In this document: one piece after another, positions 45,389 to 56,690 of the stretch
Position numbering within the stretch: the first letter of the stretch is position 1
Layout: every line of letters starts with the position of its first letter
Assembly (NCBI RefSeq): GCF_014805625.2
Contig: NW_023998415.1
Location: forward strand, 25,740,874 to 25,804,873
Length of the DNA: 64,000 bases
From: Glossina fuscipes
Taxonomy: Eukaryota; Arthropoda; Insecta; Diptera; Glossinidae
Reading direction: 5' to 3'
Program-made: the position numbers and the translations under genes
The notes under the pieces: generated by a model
The model's input: the letters and a program-made list of their open reading frames with translations, nothing else
Told to the model about the DNA's origin: nothing
Database searches by the model: none

Positions 45389-46588
45389 AAAAAAATGTTG
45401 CGGTTAAAGTGGCAAGTGAATGGTGTTGCCACCACACAATAATAACGAAAGCTATGATGATAATTCGCCGTTCGCCTTCTACCACTTGGCGTATATATAC
45501 ATATATATCTGGTATTTAGTTAATTATATTTTTATTTTTACAAAAATGAAAAAAGTAAAAATGTAGGCGATAAGAAATAAAAACAACACAAAGCCTGGAT
45601 ACTTTAGCATTTGAATTAAAGTATAAAAGAAAAATAATTTTAAATATTTTTATGGCTTACTTGCATTTGCACGAATGAAACTGTGGCAAATGTTTGACTT
45701 CATTCAATTTATTACAGTACGGGTGGGTTGGAAAGTTCGGAGACGAGAAATATATATGTACGTATATACTTATAATTATCTATATATTCATCTCTTTATG
45801 CATGTATGCATGTATGCATATATGTATACATATTCATATATTCATTAAAATTTTCATTTAGTATTTTTCAAGATGTTCCAGGCCTCAGTCAATCAGTCGT
45901 TGCTGTCGTATGGTCAAATCAAATAACTCATCCACACTAATCGAGATTTCATAGTTACAAAAATCGAGCATAACCTCAACAACGAGCAATCACCTATGTA
46001 TGTGTGCAAGTCTGTGTAATTATTTAACTATTTTCACTATGGATTATAATGGAGATTAACGATACTACGGTTTTTGCATTTAAAACGTTCGAGCAATTGA
46101 ATTTTTTTTTTTTTTTTTTGCTTAAATTCGTAACAACTTACCGGCTGCCTATATTTAATTATATAATATATATATACATAGTTATAATAGTAAACTATAG
46201 TTAAAAGATAGTTGCAGAGATGACGTCTTTTACTTTCGTAAAATATTCTTCCGTTCCGTGCATTCTTCCGTTTTTAAAATGAATAAAAAAACTATACTTT
46301 GAATAAATATAAATAATTCTCTCGTTTGCATGCAGTCAAAGTGTACTTACTTTACAAATGTTTCGGTTTCATATGTACATACCTTGTCAAAAGAAAGAAA
46401 ATATAAAGTATAAAGAGCATATAAAAAATGAACACAATCCTTCATACTTTAACATTAGCAGATATTCGACGATTTGCTTATAGATTAGACTTGCATCCTC
46501 AACTCTAGCAGGTATTTGATTGATTGATTGATTTATTGATTTTCGTTGCGCAAATTTTGGTTTCTCCTTGAAGAGGCAGTGAGAGGAA

Positions 46589-46605
46589 GCAAGAAAGAAA
46601 GAAAG

Positions 46606-46668
<63 letters not shown>
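46589..46668. repeat. Compound (GAAA)n(GATA)n(GA)n microsatellite
   Basis: GAAA units at 46589-46610, about eight GATA units at 46611-46641 and a GA run to 46668. This is a purine-only strand of about 80 bp except for the T in GATA. Confidence 0.95.
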
Positions 46669-46670
<2 letters not shown>

Positions 46671-47854
46671 TTTCATCCCTTCCTTATTCGACTAGCTTTC
46701 GTTATTTCATGTCTATTTCCCACGTTTCCTTTTAGTGCAGCTTCGCTATCTCTTTTTTTTCGGCTTTCCACCGCCAAGTACAATTTTTTTGGACGCGCAA
46801 AAGTAATTTCATCATATAAATTGATGTCTTAAATAATATTTTAATGAAACACCTTTGACAAAAATGCATTTATTACGGATCAAAAGATCGTAACAAAAAT
46901 TTTTTATTGAACATTTCGATAACATTTCGCTGTTATGAAATCTTCTAAGAAGATGTACTTTTCGTAAGATTCATACCATGCATAGCATCAAGAAATCATT
47001 TTCAATAAAAATTTTATCCCAAGAGCCCATGCTTACTCCTCTGTCCATCCGTCCTTTCGCCTATGATTGACTTCAGAAATTCTGTTATTGCTTTATATTA
47101 TATTTATATAAATTGAATTAATTGCTTCGAATTCTATATAGGAGACACACAATTTTCTTGTGCAGTTTCGTTAATTGCTTTAACGATTATCATGTCTTGT
47201 CGAAGCGAATATTATAAAATGCACAAAAAAGGTCAATTGGTGGCACACAAGTTGACTTAAATCCAAATCTAAACAATAGTATAAGAATTCTGTTAAACCA
47301 TTGGTATAAGGCCTTGAGAAATGAAAAACTCAACAATAAAAAAACACATACACACACATGCACACAGAAAATTCAAGTCAAAAAGGTATGCGATATTTTA
47401 ATTAAACTCACGTGTAGCGCAGAGAAAACCCAACATAATACAAAATCATTGTTGGCTGAAGTGATTTCTTATTTATTGTGAATATTCCTTAAATATTTGC
47501 TTTAGTAATAGTTTCCCCAAATAAATCAATCGTGATCCATTTCATGTAATGTGCGAATCAAGGCTGTTTTATTGAACATTTTTTTTTTTTTTTGATTGTG
47601 GCCACAAAAACCAAATTATATAAGAAGCAGGATTTAAAGGGCCAAACGTCTCACAACTTCGTTTCAATTAAATATTTTCTCAGTTTAATGAATGGAAGTA
47701 AAGCTCTTATCTATTTTCAAGTTTATGATGTTCATAAGATATACATAAACATCGAAAATAAATACAAAATCTCCACAAACCTTTTCAATGCGCGCCTCCT
47801 CCTTATACTAGTCAGTAACTCTATTCGTTCTTCGAATTTGTAGCATATTGCCTT

Positions 47855-48130
47855 GGCATCGTAAAAGCATTTATCGGACACATGAAAGCGGAATGAAAAT
47901 ATATGCAACACCTAGAAGAACTTGAGATAGATCCACCTTTTATTATACGGATGGATTCAAAACCATTTTTTGAATTAACTTGAGCTCGTGGGTTCGTCCC
48001 GCTTGTTGTATTCAATCTACATGTTTTGATAATAGCTGAACATTATTGAAACCATTTCCCATATAATGCCTTATTTTAATAAGTCGTTATATCAATCCCT
48101 GTAGGTAGAACGGTATAGGATATTTAATCC
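47855..48130 (-). repeat. Family B copy, minus orientation
   Basis: On plus, CGGACACATGAAAGCGG is followed by ATATGCAACACCTAGAAGAA, CTTGAGATAGATCCACCTTT, TATTATACGGATGGATTCAA, AACCATTTTTTGAATTAACT, the eroded GGGTTCGTCCCGCTTG signature, and then CATTTCCCATATAATGCC, TAATAAGTCGTTATATCAAT and GGTATAGGATA. The order is canonical for a reversed copy. The 64-codon minus frame here is repeat-derived. Confidence 0.65.
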
Positions 48131-48989
48131 GTAGCTTACTAAAGTGTGTTTACTTGTTATCCGTTCAAAAGTCAGATATAAATTTACGTGCACTTATCCC
48201 GTCGTTCACGAATGGTTCTATTCGCAGCTGTGAGCGAAACCAAGGTTCGATGAAGCTACCAATAATTAAAGTGCAGAGCTATTTTTCCAGATGAGAGTTG
48301 AAGCTGGTCTTGTCACTTCATCGAGCGACAGGACGAACACATAGGCAGAGCAAATTATTGAGACTTGAGTTCGTCCAGGTAAACCGTAAACAAAAATCCC
48401 TATAAAATATATTTGATTTTAATTGTATCACACAACTAACCAAAATTATAAGTTGGCGTCTAATTTATGCTTAATACTTGTCCTTTATCAAAATTGGACT
48501 TGCAATCGAAGAAATCTCAATCGTAAACTTGGAAATACGCATTGCTGTACATCTCTTGCTTTTCTATACAAGGGAGTGAAAGAGGAACTTATTGGGTTAA
48601 AAACAAGTTCGGCTTATATAAAAGTTAAATAATTTTATGCCTCTCAAGGATTTTATTTTATTTATTTATTTACTCTTTTATGTTATCGCACATAAAACTG
48701 GCTTCAACGCCCGAGGGACGTAATGGTTTTGCGACAAACTTGCTTATGAAGTGTAGGTAAAATTCAACAAAAACAAAATAAGATTTGATATTGAATGAAA
48801 GCGGCAGTTCAAGCTAGCGGGTCACCTGTGACATCAAATCTCTTTTGTATGTTAAACCAAAGAAAAACTTTGTCAGAAAAAGTGGTTTTAAGGCTGCGTT
48901 ATTTCACTGGAATTGATCTTGTCAAGCCGTATGAAAACGGGCAGTCCGTAGATAAGTAGGATAAGTGAAAGCGATAACTAATTGCAGGT
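48131..48989. other. Unassigned DNA
   Basis: Slightly GC-richer at 48190-48390 but without motif. A TTTA-type tract lies at 48650-48672. Confidence 0.45.
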
Positions 48990-49125
48990 TTCAGAAAAAA
49001 TTCGCAGCGTTTATGATGAAAATGCTTTATTAAAATCTGCAACAGAATCGATGAGATTTTTCAAACACAGTTTAGAAAGGCCCGGAGACTCCATCTTGCG
49101 GCATCGGTATGGCTTTATATATTTA
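48990..49125 (+). pseudogene. Doubtful mariner transposase N-terminal scrap
   Basis: One frame reads KIRSVYDENALLKSATE at 48998-49048, then FFKHSLERPGDSI and LRHRYG. This recalls the helix-turn-helix N-terminus of mariner transposases (VYGDxALSxSTxxxWFxRFxxGxxSxxDxxRxGRP). The characteristic tryptophan is replaced and the GRP AT-hook-like end is not visible, so the match is weak. If real, it is an isolated fragment, since no C-terminal half follows. Confidence 0.25.
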
Positions 49126-49324
49126 CAAAAATCCAGTTTTGAAGTATTTGCACATAACTGAATACGAAGAGAATATTCATATATCGGTGTTGCGCGACTA
49201 AGGAATGAAGTATTTCATGATTCGTATCGTTCTCCATTTTTAAAAATGTACTAAACCATATGTACATTTACATATAGTCGACTACCTGTCCTTGTGATTC
49301 TGCTCATATTCTTATATAAAATAT

Positions 49325-49326
<2 letters not shown>

Positions 49327-49358
<32 letters not shown>
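49327..49358. repeat. (TA)n microsatellite
   Basis: A TA run of about 32 bp. Confidence 0.95.
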
Positions 49359-49549
49359 TTATCTTAATCGTGTAAAGTTGACTTCAAAAAAGGTTTGGGA
49401 AAAATCCCAGAAGTGCTGTTACGAAAAATGGCTGACCATCCGAAATGTCAGAAACTTCAAAGAACGCCTACATCGCCCACATGTCTATATAACAAAAATT
49501 GTGAACATTTTTGCTGTGCGCGTTTCTTGCTTGTTACTCATAAACTACA

Positions 49550-49722
49550 ACACATGCATCATAAAAATTTCCGCTTTTATTCTAAAAATAGAAAAAATCA
49601 GCCGCATCCGCCCAATATTATAGAAAACGAAAATGTAGTTCTCTTCGTCTTTTTTTAGGATAACTGTGATGGCTATAAAAGACTCGATCACGACCGAATG
49701 AAATTTTCTTCCTTGTTTACGT
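49550..49722 (+). repeat. Family C copy
   Basis: AATTTCCGCTTTTATTCTAA, AATCAGCCGCATCCGCCCA, TATTATAGAAAACG, TGTAGTTCTCTTCG, a poly-T, GATAACTGTGATGGCTATAA, AAGACTCGATCACGACCGA and ATGAAATTTTCTTCCTTGTT. The same block order occurs at 59230-59396 (TTTTTACTTTTATTCTCTAA, CCGCGCCCGCCCACTTACAC). The two overlapping plus frames 49378-49658 run into this repeat and are probably not coding. Confidence 0.7.
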
Positions 49723-50429
49723 TGATTTTCTTCAGCGGTTGTGGCATTAGGATTCATATTTATATATATATTCAGACCTTTATTAACAATCGCTATACAA
49801 CCACCTGGGTCTATGGCTTTACTAATAGGTTGGAGGTAAAGTTCTGTCGTATTTTATTCATGTACTTTGCTTTAAGGCAAATCAAAGAGATTTAATGTGA
49901 TCTCCAACAGTTGTATGACGAATGCCTAACTCTTCTGCAATTTATCGACTTGTTAAATATGCATTATTTTCCAACATGGATCGCAAAACATCATTATCGA
50001 TCACTCTCTTGGCGGCTCAGATCCCCGGAACGAAATTTGCTCAAGCATCTTTGACAAGTACGAATATATAAAATATTTTTTCCAAATACCGCACATAAAT
50101 TTTTACACGCAAGCGATGCGTTGCTTTCTTTTTGGAATTCATACAAAATGCATGTGTTATCTACTGACATGTTTTTCACTTTAAATATCACAAGTAAATG
50201 ATGAACGGTAAAAAGAAGATTCCTTTTATACTATACAGCAGGTAACAAAACAAAAACAAAAAAAAAAAAATCCAAATAACTCACTTGCCAGATGGTTCTT
50301 TTATTTACAAGAAAAATTACCTGACTATTTAAAATACGTCAGAACTTTCCCTCGAAACTAATATTTAGCACTTTTCCGTGTTACTAAGCTAAACATTGGT
50401 CAATTTTTTATTAATTAAACAAAAAGCTC
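49723..50429. other. Unassigned AT-rich DNA
   Basis: No recognised gene. The 65-codon frames on both strands lack motifs. Poly-A lies at 50257-50271. Confidence 0.5.
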
Positions 50430-50625
50430 GCAACGTCGATAAGCGGACTTCAGAGATCGTAAAATTTATGCATACTATTGATATGCATGTAGGTCCCTGC
50501 GTCCGTGTAATGTCTGTGTTAAACATTTTACATGCCGCAAAAATGAAGATATTGGCTTTGAGTTTATCGTAAACCTCGGAAGTTCCTGCACGCAGTTTGA
50601 TGTTGACACCTCTGCACACTGAACA
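50430..50625 (-). repeat. Family A copy, minus orientation
   Basis: On plus, AAGCTCGCAACGTCGATAAG, CGGACTTCAGAGATCG, TAGGTCCCTGCGTCCGTGTA (reversed signature), ATGTCTGTGTTAAACATTTT, ACATGCCGCAAAAATGAAGA, TATTGGCTTTGAGTTTATCG, AGTTCCTGCACGC. The blocks match the reversed order of the 32.46-33.01 kb pieces. The 80-codon minus frame over it is not a gene. Confidence 0.65.
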
Positions 50626-50693
50626 AAACATTTTTTTTGTTCAAAAGCAAGCAAAATACAAAAACTTACTTATACATGGCTACAGTATATTCA

Positions 50694-50770
50694 AAAAAAA
50701 AAAAAAAAAAAAAAAAAATGAAAAAGATCGGCTACGCCCACTCATCCTCTATTATAGAGTACTGAAATTT
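50694..50770. repeat. Poly-A plus family C-like GGCTACGCCCAC block
   Basis: About 25 A is followed by GATCGGCTACGCCCACTCAT and CCTCTATTATAGAGTACTGA. CCACGCCTACCCAATATAAT then AGAGTATTAAAG at 32699-32728 is a second copy of this short block. Both resemble the CGCCCGCCCAC block of family C. Confidence 0.4.
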
Positions 50771-52137
50771 ATTTTCCTTTAGTCCTCTTTAAGATGAAGA
50801 TGGTGGGTACGAACGCTTCAGCCACAGCTGAGTAGATTTATTTTATTTCTTTCTTCTCGCTAAAGTTTTTTTTTTGTTGACTTTTTTTCTGCACCCAACG
50901 CACAAAATACCATTGAATGAGAGATGTTGGTATGAAATTATTAAGAATTCCGAGCTTTTGTTTAGAAAAGTGTGGAATTTTCACTTTCCCATCAGATGAC
51001 ACATATAGCGCTATATAGTTAGCTTTTGGATTGTTGAAGTTGAGGCATATGTTTTCTGCTTTAGTCTAATATGAGAAAACAAAATGTAGTTTTCTGTTTT
51101 CTTATGAGGTTTTATTTATTTATTTATTTATTTATTTATTTTTTTTTTTGTATGTGTTATTGTAACTGTCGTTTTGCTTATGTTGCATGTCTCAGCTAAT
51201 CAGTGCACAAGATCACCTGGCATACTAGTCCTTGTATCAAGTAGAAGTTTGTTACATAAATGCACGTATACATGAACATATAAACGCAAAAAGTGGATTT
51301 TCTGCATTAATGTCATGTTATACAACCAGGCTTACGTTTACGGCGTTAGAGTGACATCGTTTGATGCCAGTCAACACGAACAAACTAACAGACTATCGGA
51401 CAGACGGACGGACAAATTGTAAGCCAAGCTTCCTTTATAGCGTATTGAATGTTAATGTGTGTATGCGTATGCACACGCGCGCCCGCGTGTATATGTAAGC
51501 GTATTTGTGTACGTTTGTAACACATGACAAGAACAAAAACATGCAATGTCAACAACATCTTGAATTTTGTACTCGATTTTTTCTCCTCTCTTGCTTCTGT
51601 TATTTATACGAATATATATATTTGTATATATATTTATATATATATCGGTTTTTTTTATTTTTTTTAGATTTAGCGTGAATATAAGCGGAGTGATTTATTG
51701 CAAGTGTTTACACATACAAGTGTTAGAAAATTAAGAATAGTTTCTGAACATGTCCCTCCCTTAAATTTCGGACGCTATCCTGGTAAAAATCGAGAAAAGC
51801 AATAAACGTAGATACTAAACAAATACAAAAACATATGTAAATAATTTATATAACGGTATTGCGTATTATGCGAAAAAACTTGCGCTTTCTTACGGCCTTT
51901 AAATACATCGCATTTCTTCGCTAGCAATCAATTGTTAGCCGTAACCGTCAGTACAAAATTCAATCGCATAGATGTGCCTTTTCATCCGGAGGTCATTCAG
52001 TCGGTTTGGCCATTTCAGCGTGTCTCCCTTCCATTGGTATAGAACATTGGTTGTTCTTTTTTTTATGATGTTATGCGCTTTTTATTATTAGACTAATAGA
52101 TTCGGGTATGAATTCGTTCCGTTTTCATTTATTTATT
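50771..52137. other. Unassigned AT-rich DNA
   Basis: No recognised gene. TTTA units at 51112-51140 end in poly-T. A family A/B signature scrap, ATCGGACAGACGGACGGACA at 51394-51413, stands alone. CGCATAGATGTGCCTTTTCA at 51965 resembles the family A head. Confidence 0.45.
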
Positions 52138-52362
52138 TACCGTGTGGCCAGAAACTCGCCGATGTTGCGGTGAAACAGTCATCGATTCATTTTCGCATAT
52201 CTTTAACTTCGGTAAACCGCTGACCGGCTAAATATAACTGCGTCGATCTGAAAAGGTGGTAATCGGAAGGACCCAGATCTGGAAAACATCCGCGGTGCGG
52301 TAAAGCATCTCAGCTCAAGTTGAAAATGATTGCTTTGCTTGTTTTGGCGAGAGACGGATGGA
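52138..52362 (-). pseudogene. Mariner-type transposase pseudogene (copy 3)
   Basis: Minus-strand translation gives HPSLAKTSKAIIFNLS, a stop where the family has W, then DALPHRGCFPDLGPSDYHLF directly followed by RSTQLYLAGQRFTEVKDMRK. A TGA at the next W and then IDDCFTATSASFWPHGK follow. The DLGPSDYHLF block, with the conserved catalytic-region aspartate, is intact here, unlike in copies 1 and 2. Only two stops, both TGA replacing TGG, and no frameshift appear over about 75 codons. It is therefore better preserved and probably from a different mariner subfamily. N- and C-terminal parts are missing. Confidence 0.9.
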
Positions 52363-52444
52363 CGTATGTGAATTTTTTAGTTTTCACGGCTAAAATTTTT
52401 TGCACCAAATTTCGTATACCACTTTCTAACTATTTGTAACCGCG

Positions 52445-52548
52445 GTCTAAGCCTGTCTATCCGTCTGATGTCTATCCATATAAATTTATATTTAAGCTGC
52501 AGGTCGCAATTTTTAAGATATTTTGATGAAATTTGATACTCAGACCTA
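52445..52548 (-). repeat. Family B middle fragment
   Basis: On plus, CTAAGCCTGTCTATCCGTCT, GATGTCTATCCATATAAAT, TTAAGCTGCAGGTCGCAATT and TTTAAGATATTTTGATGAAA then TTTGATAC. Reversed, these are the family B TTTCATCAAAATATCTTAAA, GCGACCTG-AG and signature blocks. Flanking ends are lost. Confidence 0.65.
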
Positions 52549-52703
52549 GAAAATCTAACTTTTCAGTATGCGGGCTATTCTGGTTTTGCTCGAAAATAAT
52601 GTGTACTCTTTGGTGTATTGTTAGCAAATCGAGCAAACAAATATACTAGGCAAAGGGGTGTAGGGCGTGTCCGCGTTGCCCGACTATAATGTCCTTACTT
52701 GTT
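52549..52703. repeat. Unclassified repeat end with TTACTTGTT terminus
   Basis: GGTGTAGGGCGTGTCCGCGTT and GCCCGACTATAATGTCCTTA followed by CTTGTTAAT end like other dispersed repeats here (TTACTTGTT). Too little sequence is shared to name a family. Confidence 0.35.
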
Positions 52704-54071
52704 AATCTTAAATAAGCCTAAATATACGATAGTGTCGTTAAAGTTCCAAACGATATAATGCGTATGCTACCGGCCCTACTTGGAGGATGTTTTCGCTCCT
52801 AAGCGGGAAATTTCGTTATTTACTAACTAAGTCTTAAAGTAATTCCTTTCATTTATTCATTTATATATACATACTTTTTTTGCATTATATATAATATATA
52901 TGTGTTTAATATTTTCTTCTTTCCTATATGTACAACACTTAACGGTACTGGCAGGCTGCCATAAACAATTGCAACCATTACTATTGGAGTTTGTTTGTAT
53001 TTTTCGCACACTGATGAAGGGCGATACTAATTCACTTAAAGTCAAGCCTGTCAAATTAATTATACGAAGTCTGTCTCGTCAAAGACGTTGACAACAAGAT
53101 TTATACAATACATAACTTTCACAAATTTTCATATACTTAAATTAAACCCATACGCCATTTGTTATTTTGTTATTTATCCGAAAGCCTGTTTTCGTTCAAC
53201 ATTTTTTATACCTGTAGGTCTACCAAACCTGTGATTGATTTCGTTGCAAGCACTATTTATTGCTGTTAATGGGCTGCAAGATCACAATTCCGATGATTAA
53301 GTTAAATCGCTTCTGGTCGTGTTTAGTGTTAACAATTCGTTCAAAATTCTGCGCATATATACGATGGGAAACTTATCAGTTTGCTGTTTATAGCCCGTGT
53401 TACACTCACTCGATAATATCCGCTGTTGAACTAAGTCAGCTACTGGGTGAGCTGAGGCATGAATTTTTCAAAAACTATTTTTGTTTTCTTTGATGTGTAG
53501 GGCTAACTTTACATAGAAACTGCTTTTGCTTTCGATTTTTGGAAAAAGAGAAAGAAGAGAAAAAACGCTTTAAAAAATTACTGTAAAAACAATAATCATT
53601 TTGTGAATTTCCATAGCCGTGTAACTGAACAAAATTCTTCGACTATATGGTCTTTTATGATCAACTTGAACGATGCATTAGCAAGTGTTTAATGGAGAAG
53701 ATGAGACGTTATGTCAGTTATTGGATGCGGCAAACACTTTCCAGTATAATTAAAAGAAAGATAAATTTAAAAAAAAAAAGAAATTAAAACTCAAAACGCT
53801 ACATACTTTAATGAATGAATGTAAAGATTACTCAATTTGAAAAAAATAAGATATGTACTTACATTTACTGCATTTGTTTGTTCGTTTTTTTTTTTTTTTT
53901 AATTTTATGCTAACTTCAAAAACAAATCGAATTTTCTGTTTAGAATTCTTAGTTAAACATAAATTAGATAAGCCTGACAACAACAAGCCGTCAAAAGATA
54001 ACCGTTAAGAGATTAACCAAAACAATGATTAGTAAATTCGTAATGCCACTATAGTGAAAAGCCTTATATTT

Positions 54072-54117
<46 letters not shown>

Positions 54118-55084
54118 TTTTTTTCTTTTCTCTTCCTTTCTTAGTGAAACTTTCATTTAACACAAACAAGCTAATAAATTAACTATAATTTCTTAAAATA
54201 CGTAAAATCATTAGGTTCGACTTAAAGGGAAATATCATTTTGTGTTTGCCAAAAAACAAAGTAATTTATCTAAGTGAAATAAGAGAAAAATTTATTAATA
54301 TTCAAGCCTTTCTGTAGATGAATACAGATTCTGTCAAAGTCAAAAAATCTTTTTCCAATTATTTAAAAAAGAAAATGTAGCAGGCAACATGTCTTCGAGC
54401 AAACAACAAAATTTCGAGAAATAAGACTTAACAACAGCTCAAGTAAACAATGAGCCGTTTTTCTAGCAAAATTAATTTGCTGATAGTGATCGGTCGCAGT
54501 TATTTAGAGTGCTTGCTATCGGATGCACTATCTACTTCATACGTAATTATAACAATGTGCGGTGACTGTAAATGATTCATGTATCAAAAGTTTGCTTGAT
54601 GCAATAGCTGGCCCTGGACTAATTTTACCCAATATCGAACACTTGAAAGAGTCGATGATATAGAAAATCATAGTATATAAAAAATTTAAGCACAGTGTTG
54701 TTCTCATCAAGATATTAATCAAGAATACATTTTTTGTGCAGCAAACATTTGCCAAATCCCTTACCATGGATAGAAAAATTAGTTGAAAATTTTGAAATAT
54801 CTCCTTAAGCAATGTACGTTAATACCAATAAAAATTTGAGCTACTTTCCCCCCAGGACTTGCCTTCTGAAGACTTTGATACGAGAGAGCTGGTGGTGTTG
54901 CGTGGTGCTGTTGCTTTTTTTTTCATACATACCAAAGCAAGGTGAATGAGTGAAGGAGAAAAGGGAGAAACCGACGAGAGAAAGATAGAGAGAGGGCACC
55001 GCTTCGCTTAATAGAGTTGTGCATACAACGCGTTATTAAAACCAGATGCTACGCGGGAAGTGGTTGCAAAAGTAAGTAGTTTGA
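52704..55084. other. Unassigned AT-rich DNA
   Basis: 2.4 kb without a recognised gene. Poly-T at 53886-53900 and (TA)n at 54077-54113. A less AT-rich, purine-biased island lies at about 54870-55060 (GAGAGCTGGTGGTGTTGCGT, GGGCACCGCTTCGCTTAATA), which could be regulatory or 5' untranslated sequence but has no proven feature. Confidence 0.45.
54077..54113. repeat. (TA)n microsatellite
   Basis: A pure TA run of about 36 bp followed by T-rich sequence. Confidence 0.95.
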
Positions 55085-55333
55085 GCCAAGACATTTCCTA
55101 CAGCGTTTTTCTTTATGGACCCAAACATGTCGGTGTACAAAATTCCATCAAAATATGTCAAAAATTGCCGCCTGTAGGTTAGACAAAAGTAAACAAGAGG
55201 AATGGACGGATGGACAGACAGACAGACGAGCTTACATCGATTCAGAAAATGATTCTGGATTTGGGTGCTGCATTCATCCGCACAAACTTAATGTACAATG
55301 TGTGTACCATAATTGGTGTAGGGTATAGAAATC
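55085..55333 (+). repeat. Family B copy, 3' two-thirds
   Basis: CAGCGTTTTTCTTTATGGAC, CCAAACATGTCGGTGTACAA, TTCCATCAAAATATGTCAAA, TTGCCGCCTGTAGGTTAGAC, signature GGACGGATGGACAGACAGAC at 55204-55223, ATCGATTCAGAAAATGATTC, GGGTGCTGCATTCATCCGC, ACAAACTTAATGTACAATG, TTGGTGTAGGG-TA. About 40 bp between the CGATCGG and TCCTTCTGGG blocks is missing. Confidence 0.8.
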
Positions 55334-56135
55334 ACTAAAAATTATTTCAAAATGTAATATTATTATGATTAGCAACGAAATTGTCGATAACATTTCAGCT
55401 TTTCCTCTTTTTTCTTCTTCTTTATATTCATAGTTTATGGAAGTGTTTAAAATTCTTGAAATGTTTTCCTTAAAAAAAAGAAAAAAGAAAGAAAAAACGA
55501 GATACCTAACGCGTTACGCATGCTTATGAGGTCATTTGCGTGATTTTGCAAGACAAGTGTATTTCACTCCATTACACCTTTGACTACACTTCTCTCCTCT
55601 ATTTCTATAACTTTATATTATTACTATTATTATTATTATTGTTATTATTATTATTATTCTTGTTATTATTACTAGTATTAACCTTATTATGGGTTGAATA
55701 TTTTCGTTCGTTGTTGCTGCCGTTATAGTGTGCGATGGCATATTTAATATTTCATGTTTGTTTTTGTCTTTGTCTAATTTAAAAAAATCAAATAAAATTT
55801 TATCGGTAAAATACTCGTTCTTTGTGTATTCATTAACTAGCTTAATTAAAATTTATGTTTATTACAAAATTTATGTTCGGTATAAAGTGAAATGAAACAG
55901 GTAAGAAGTCTATATTCAGCTTAAAGCGACCATGATGCACCGAGCACTTTAGGCAAAATGCATTGCAATTTGGTTGGCCAAAAAGATATAACGCCTTTAG
56001 AAACGATCATCATACAATTCATACGACAAACTTCATACATTTTAAAACGTATAAGATACGAGGAGAAACGCAGCGCTCTCTTCAGGATGCACAGTTATAT
56101 TATGAATCTCTTGACATTAGTTGCATAAGACTGAC
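55334..56135. other. Unassigned AT-rich DNA
   Basis: An imperfect (TTA)n tract at 55617-55670 gives a poly-Leu/Ile frame that is not a gene. Nothing else recognised. Confidence 0.5.
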
Positions 56136-56266
56136 GGACGATTCAGAATTCGATACTGATCGAAAATATATCATACATCATGGGGTCTCTGTAGTTTTTT
56201 TCCGGTCGTTGCAAACGTTTTGACAAAATGACTATACCCCTCATCCTCCGTTGATGAGTATAAAAA
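56136..56266 (+). repeat. Family A 3' end
   Basis: CTGACGGACGATTCAGAATT, CGATACTGATCGAAAATATA, ATGGGGTCTCTGTAG, TCGTTGCAAACGTTTTGACA, AAATGACTATACCCCTCATC and CTCCGTTGATGAGTATAAAA. It is the cleanest 3' terminus of family A in the window. The 83-86-codon frames on both strands are repeat-derived. Confidence 0.75.
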
Positions 56267-56514
56267 CGCTCTTTCACACATGACCGCTTAATTCCTTTCA
56301 ATACAAATATCCAAATAATGTTAAGGGAATACGACTCACAAGAAGGATATAGGCAAAGTTCCCAATTCATCGCAGTACGGCAGGATTCCAGCTACTACTA
56401 CTTGTACGCACGCGCCTTGATCGAAACACGATTTTTCCAAACAGCACGCAAGACACAATTTCAACAATTCTCATATGTGGTTTTTTTTACACAACTACAC
56501 AGCTTATGGTGTAA

Positions 56515-56690
56515 AAGTGTAATAAATTTGTGCGGATGCATGAAATACCCAGAAGGACTTGAGAGGTGACCAACTTTTATTATAATACGGAATCGTTTTC
56601 TGGATGGATGGACGTCCCGCTTGCTATCTTGTGTTCAACTTATAGGCCGCAGGGGCAGCAGAATTCCTTGACAGTTGCAAGTTTCCACAT
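56515..56690 (-). repeat. Family B 3' part, minus orientation
   Basis: On plus, TTTGTGCGGATGCATGAAAT, ACCCAGAAGGACTTGAGAGG, CCAACTTTTATTATAATACG, ATGGATGGACGTCCCGCTTG (mixed signature), TTGTGTTCAACTTATAGGCC. The order is canonical for reversed B. The 5' body is decayed after 56690. Confidence 0.65.

Larger units (their letters stand above)
44167..47854. other. Long unassigned stretch with many microsatellites
   Basis: About 3.7 kb without a recognised gene. It contains a compound (TA)n(TG)n tract at 45318-45388, CATGTATG units near 45800-45820, poly-T at 46102-46119, a compound GAAA/GATA/GA tract at 46589-46668 and poly-T at 47578-47593. A CTCTGTCCATCCGTCCTTTC sequence at 47039 is a possible reversed family A/B signature scrap. 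The 92-codon frame at 45241-45519 is mostly translated microsatellite. Confidence 0.5.

Noticed and set aside
45241..45519. 92-codon open frame with repeated Ile-Tyr and Val-Cys
   Set aside because: It is translated (TA)n and (TG)n microsatellite.
46589..46668. GAGA-factor-type regulatory element
   Set aside because: Compound simple-sequence origin (GAAA, GATA, GA) explains it. No promoter context is visible.
49378..49658. Two overlapping plus-strand open frames of 81 and 87 codons
   Set aside because: Two phases open at once, both running into family C. The Cys/His content (for example CEHFCCARF) suggested a zinc finger, but the spacing does not fit a known class.
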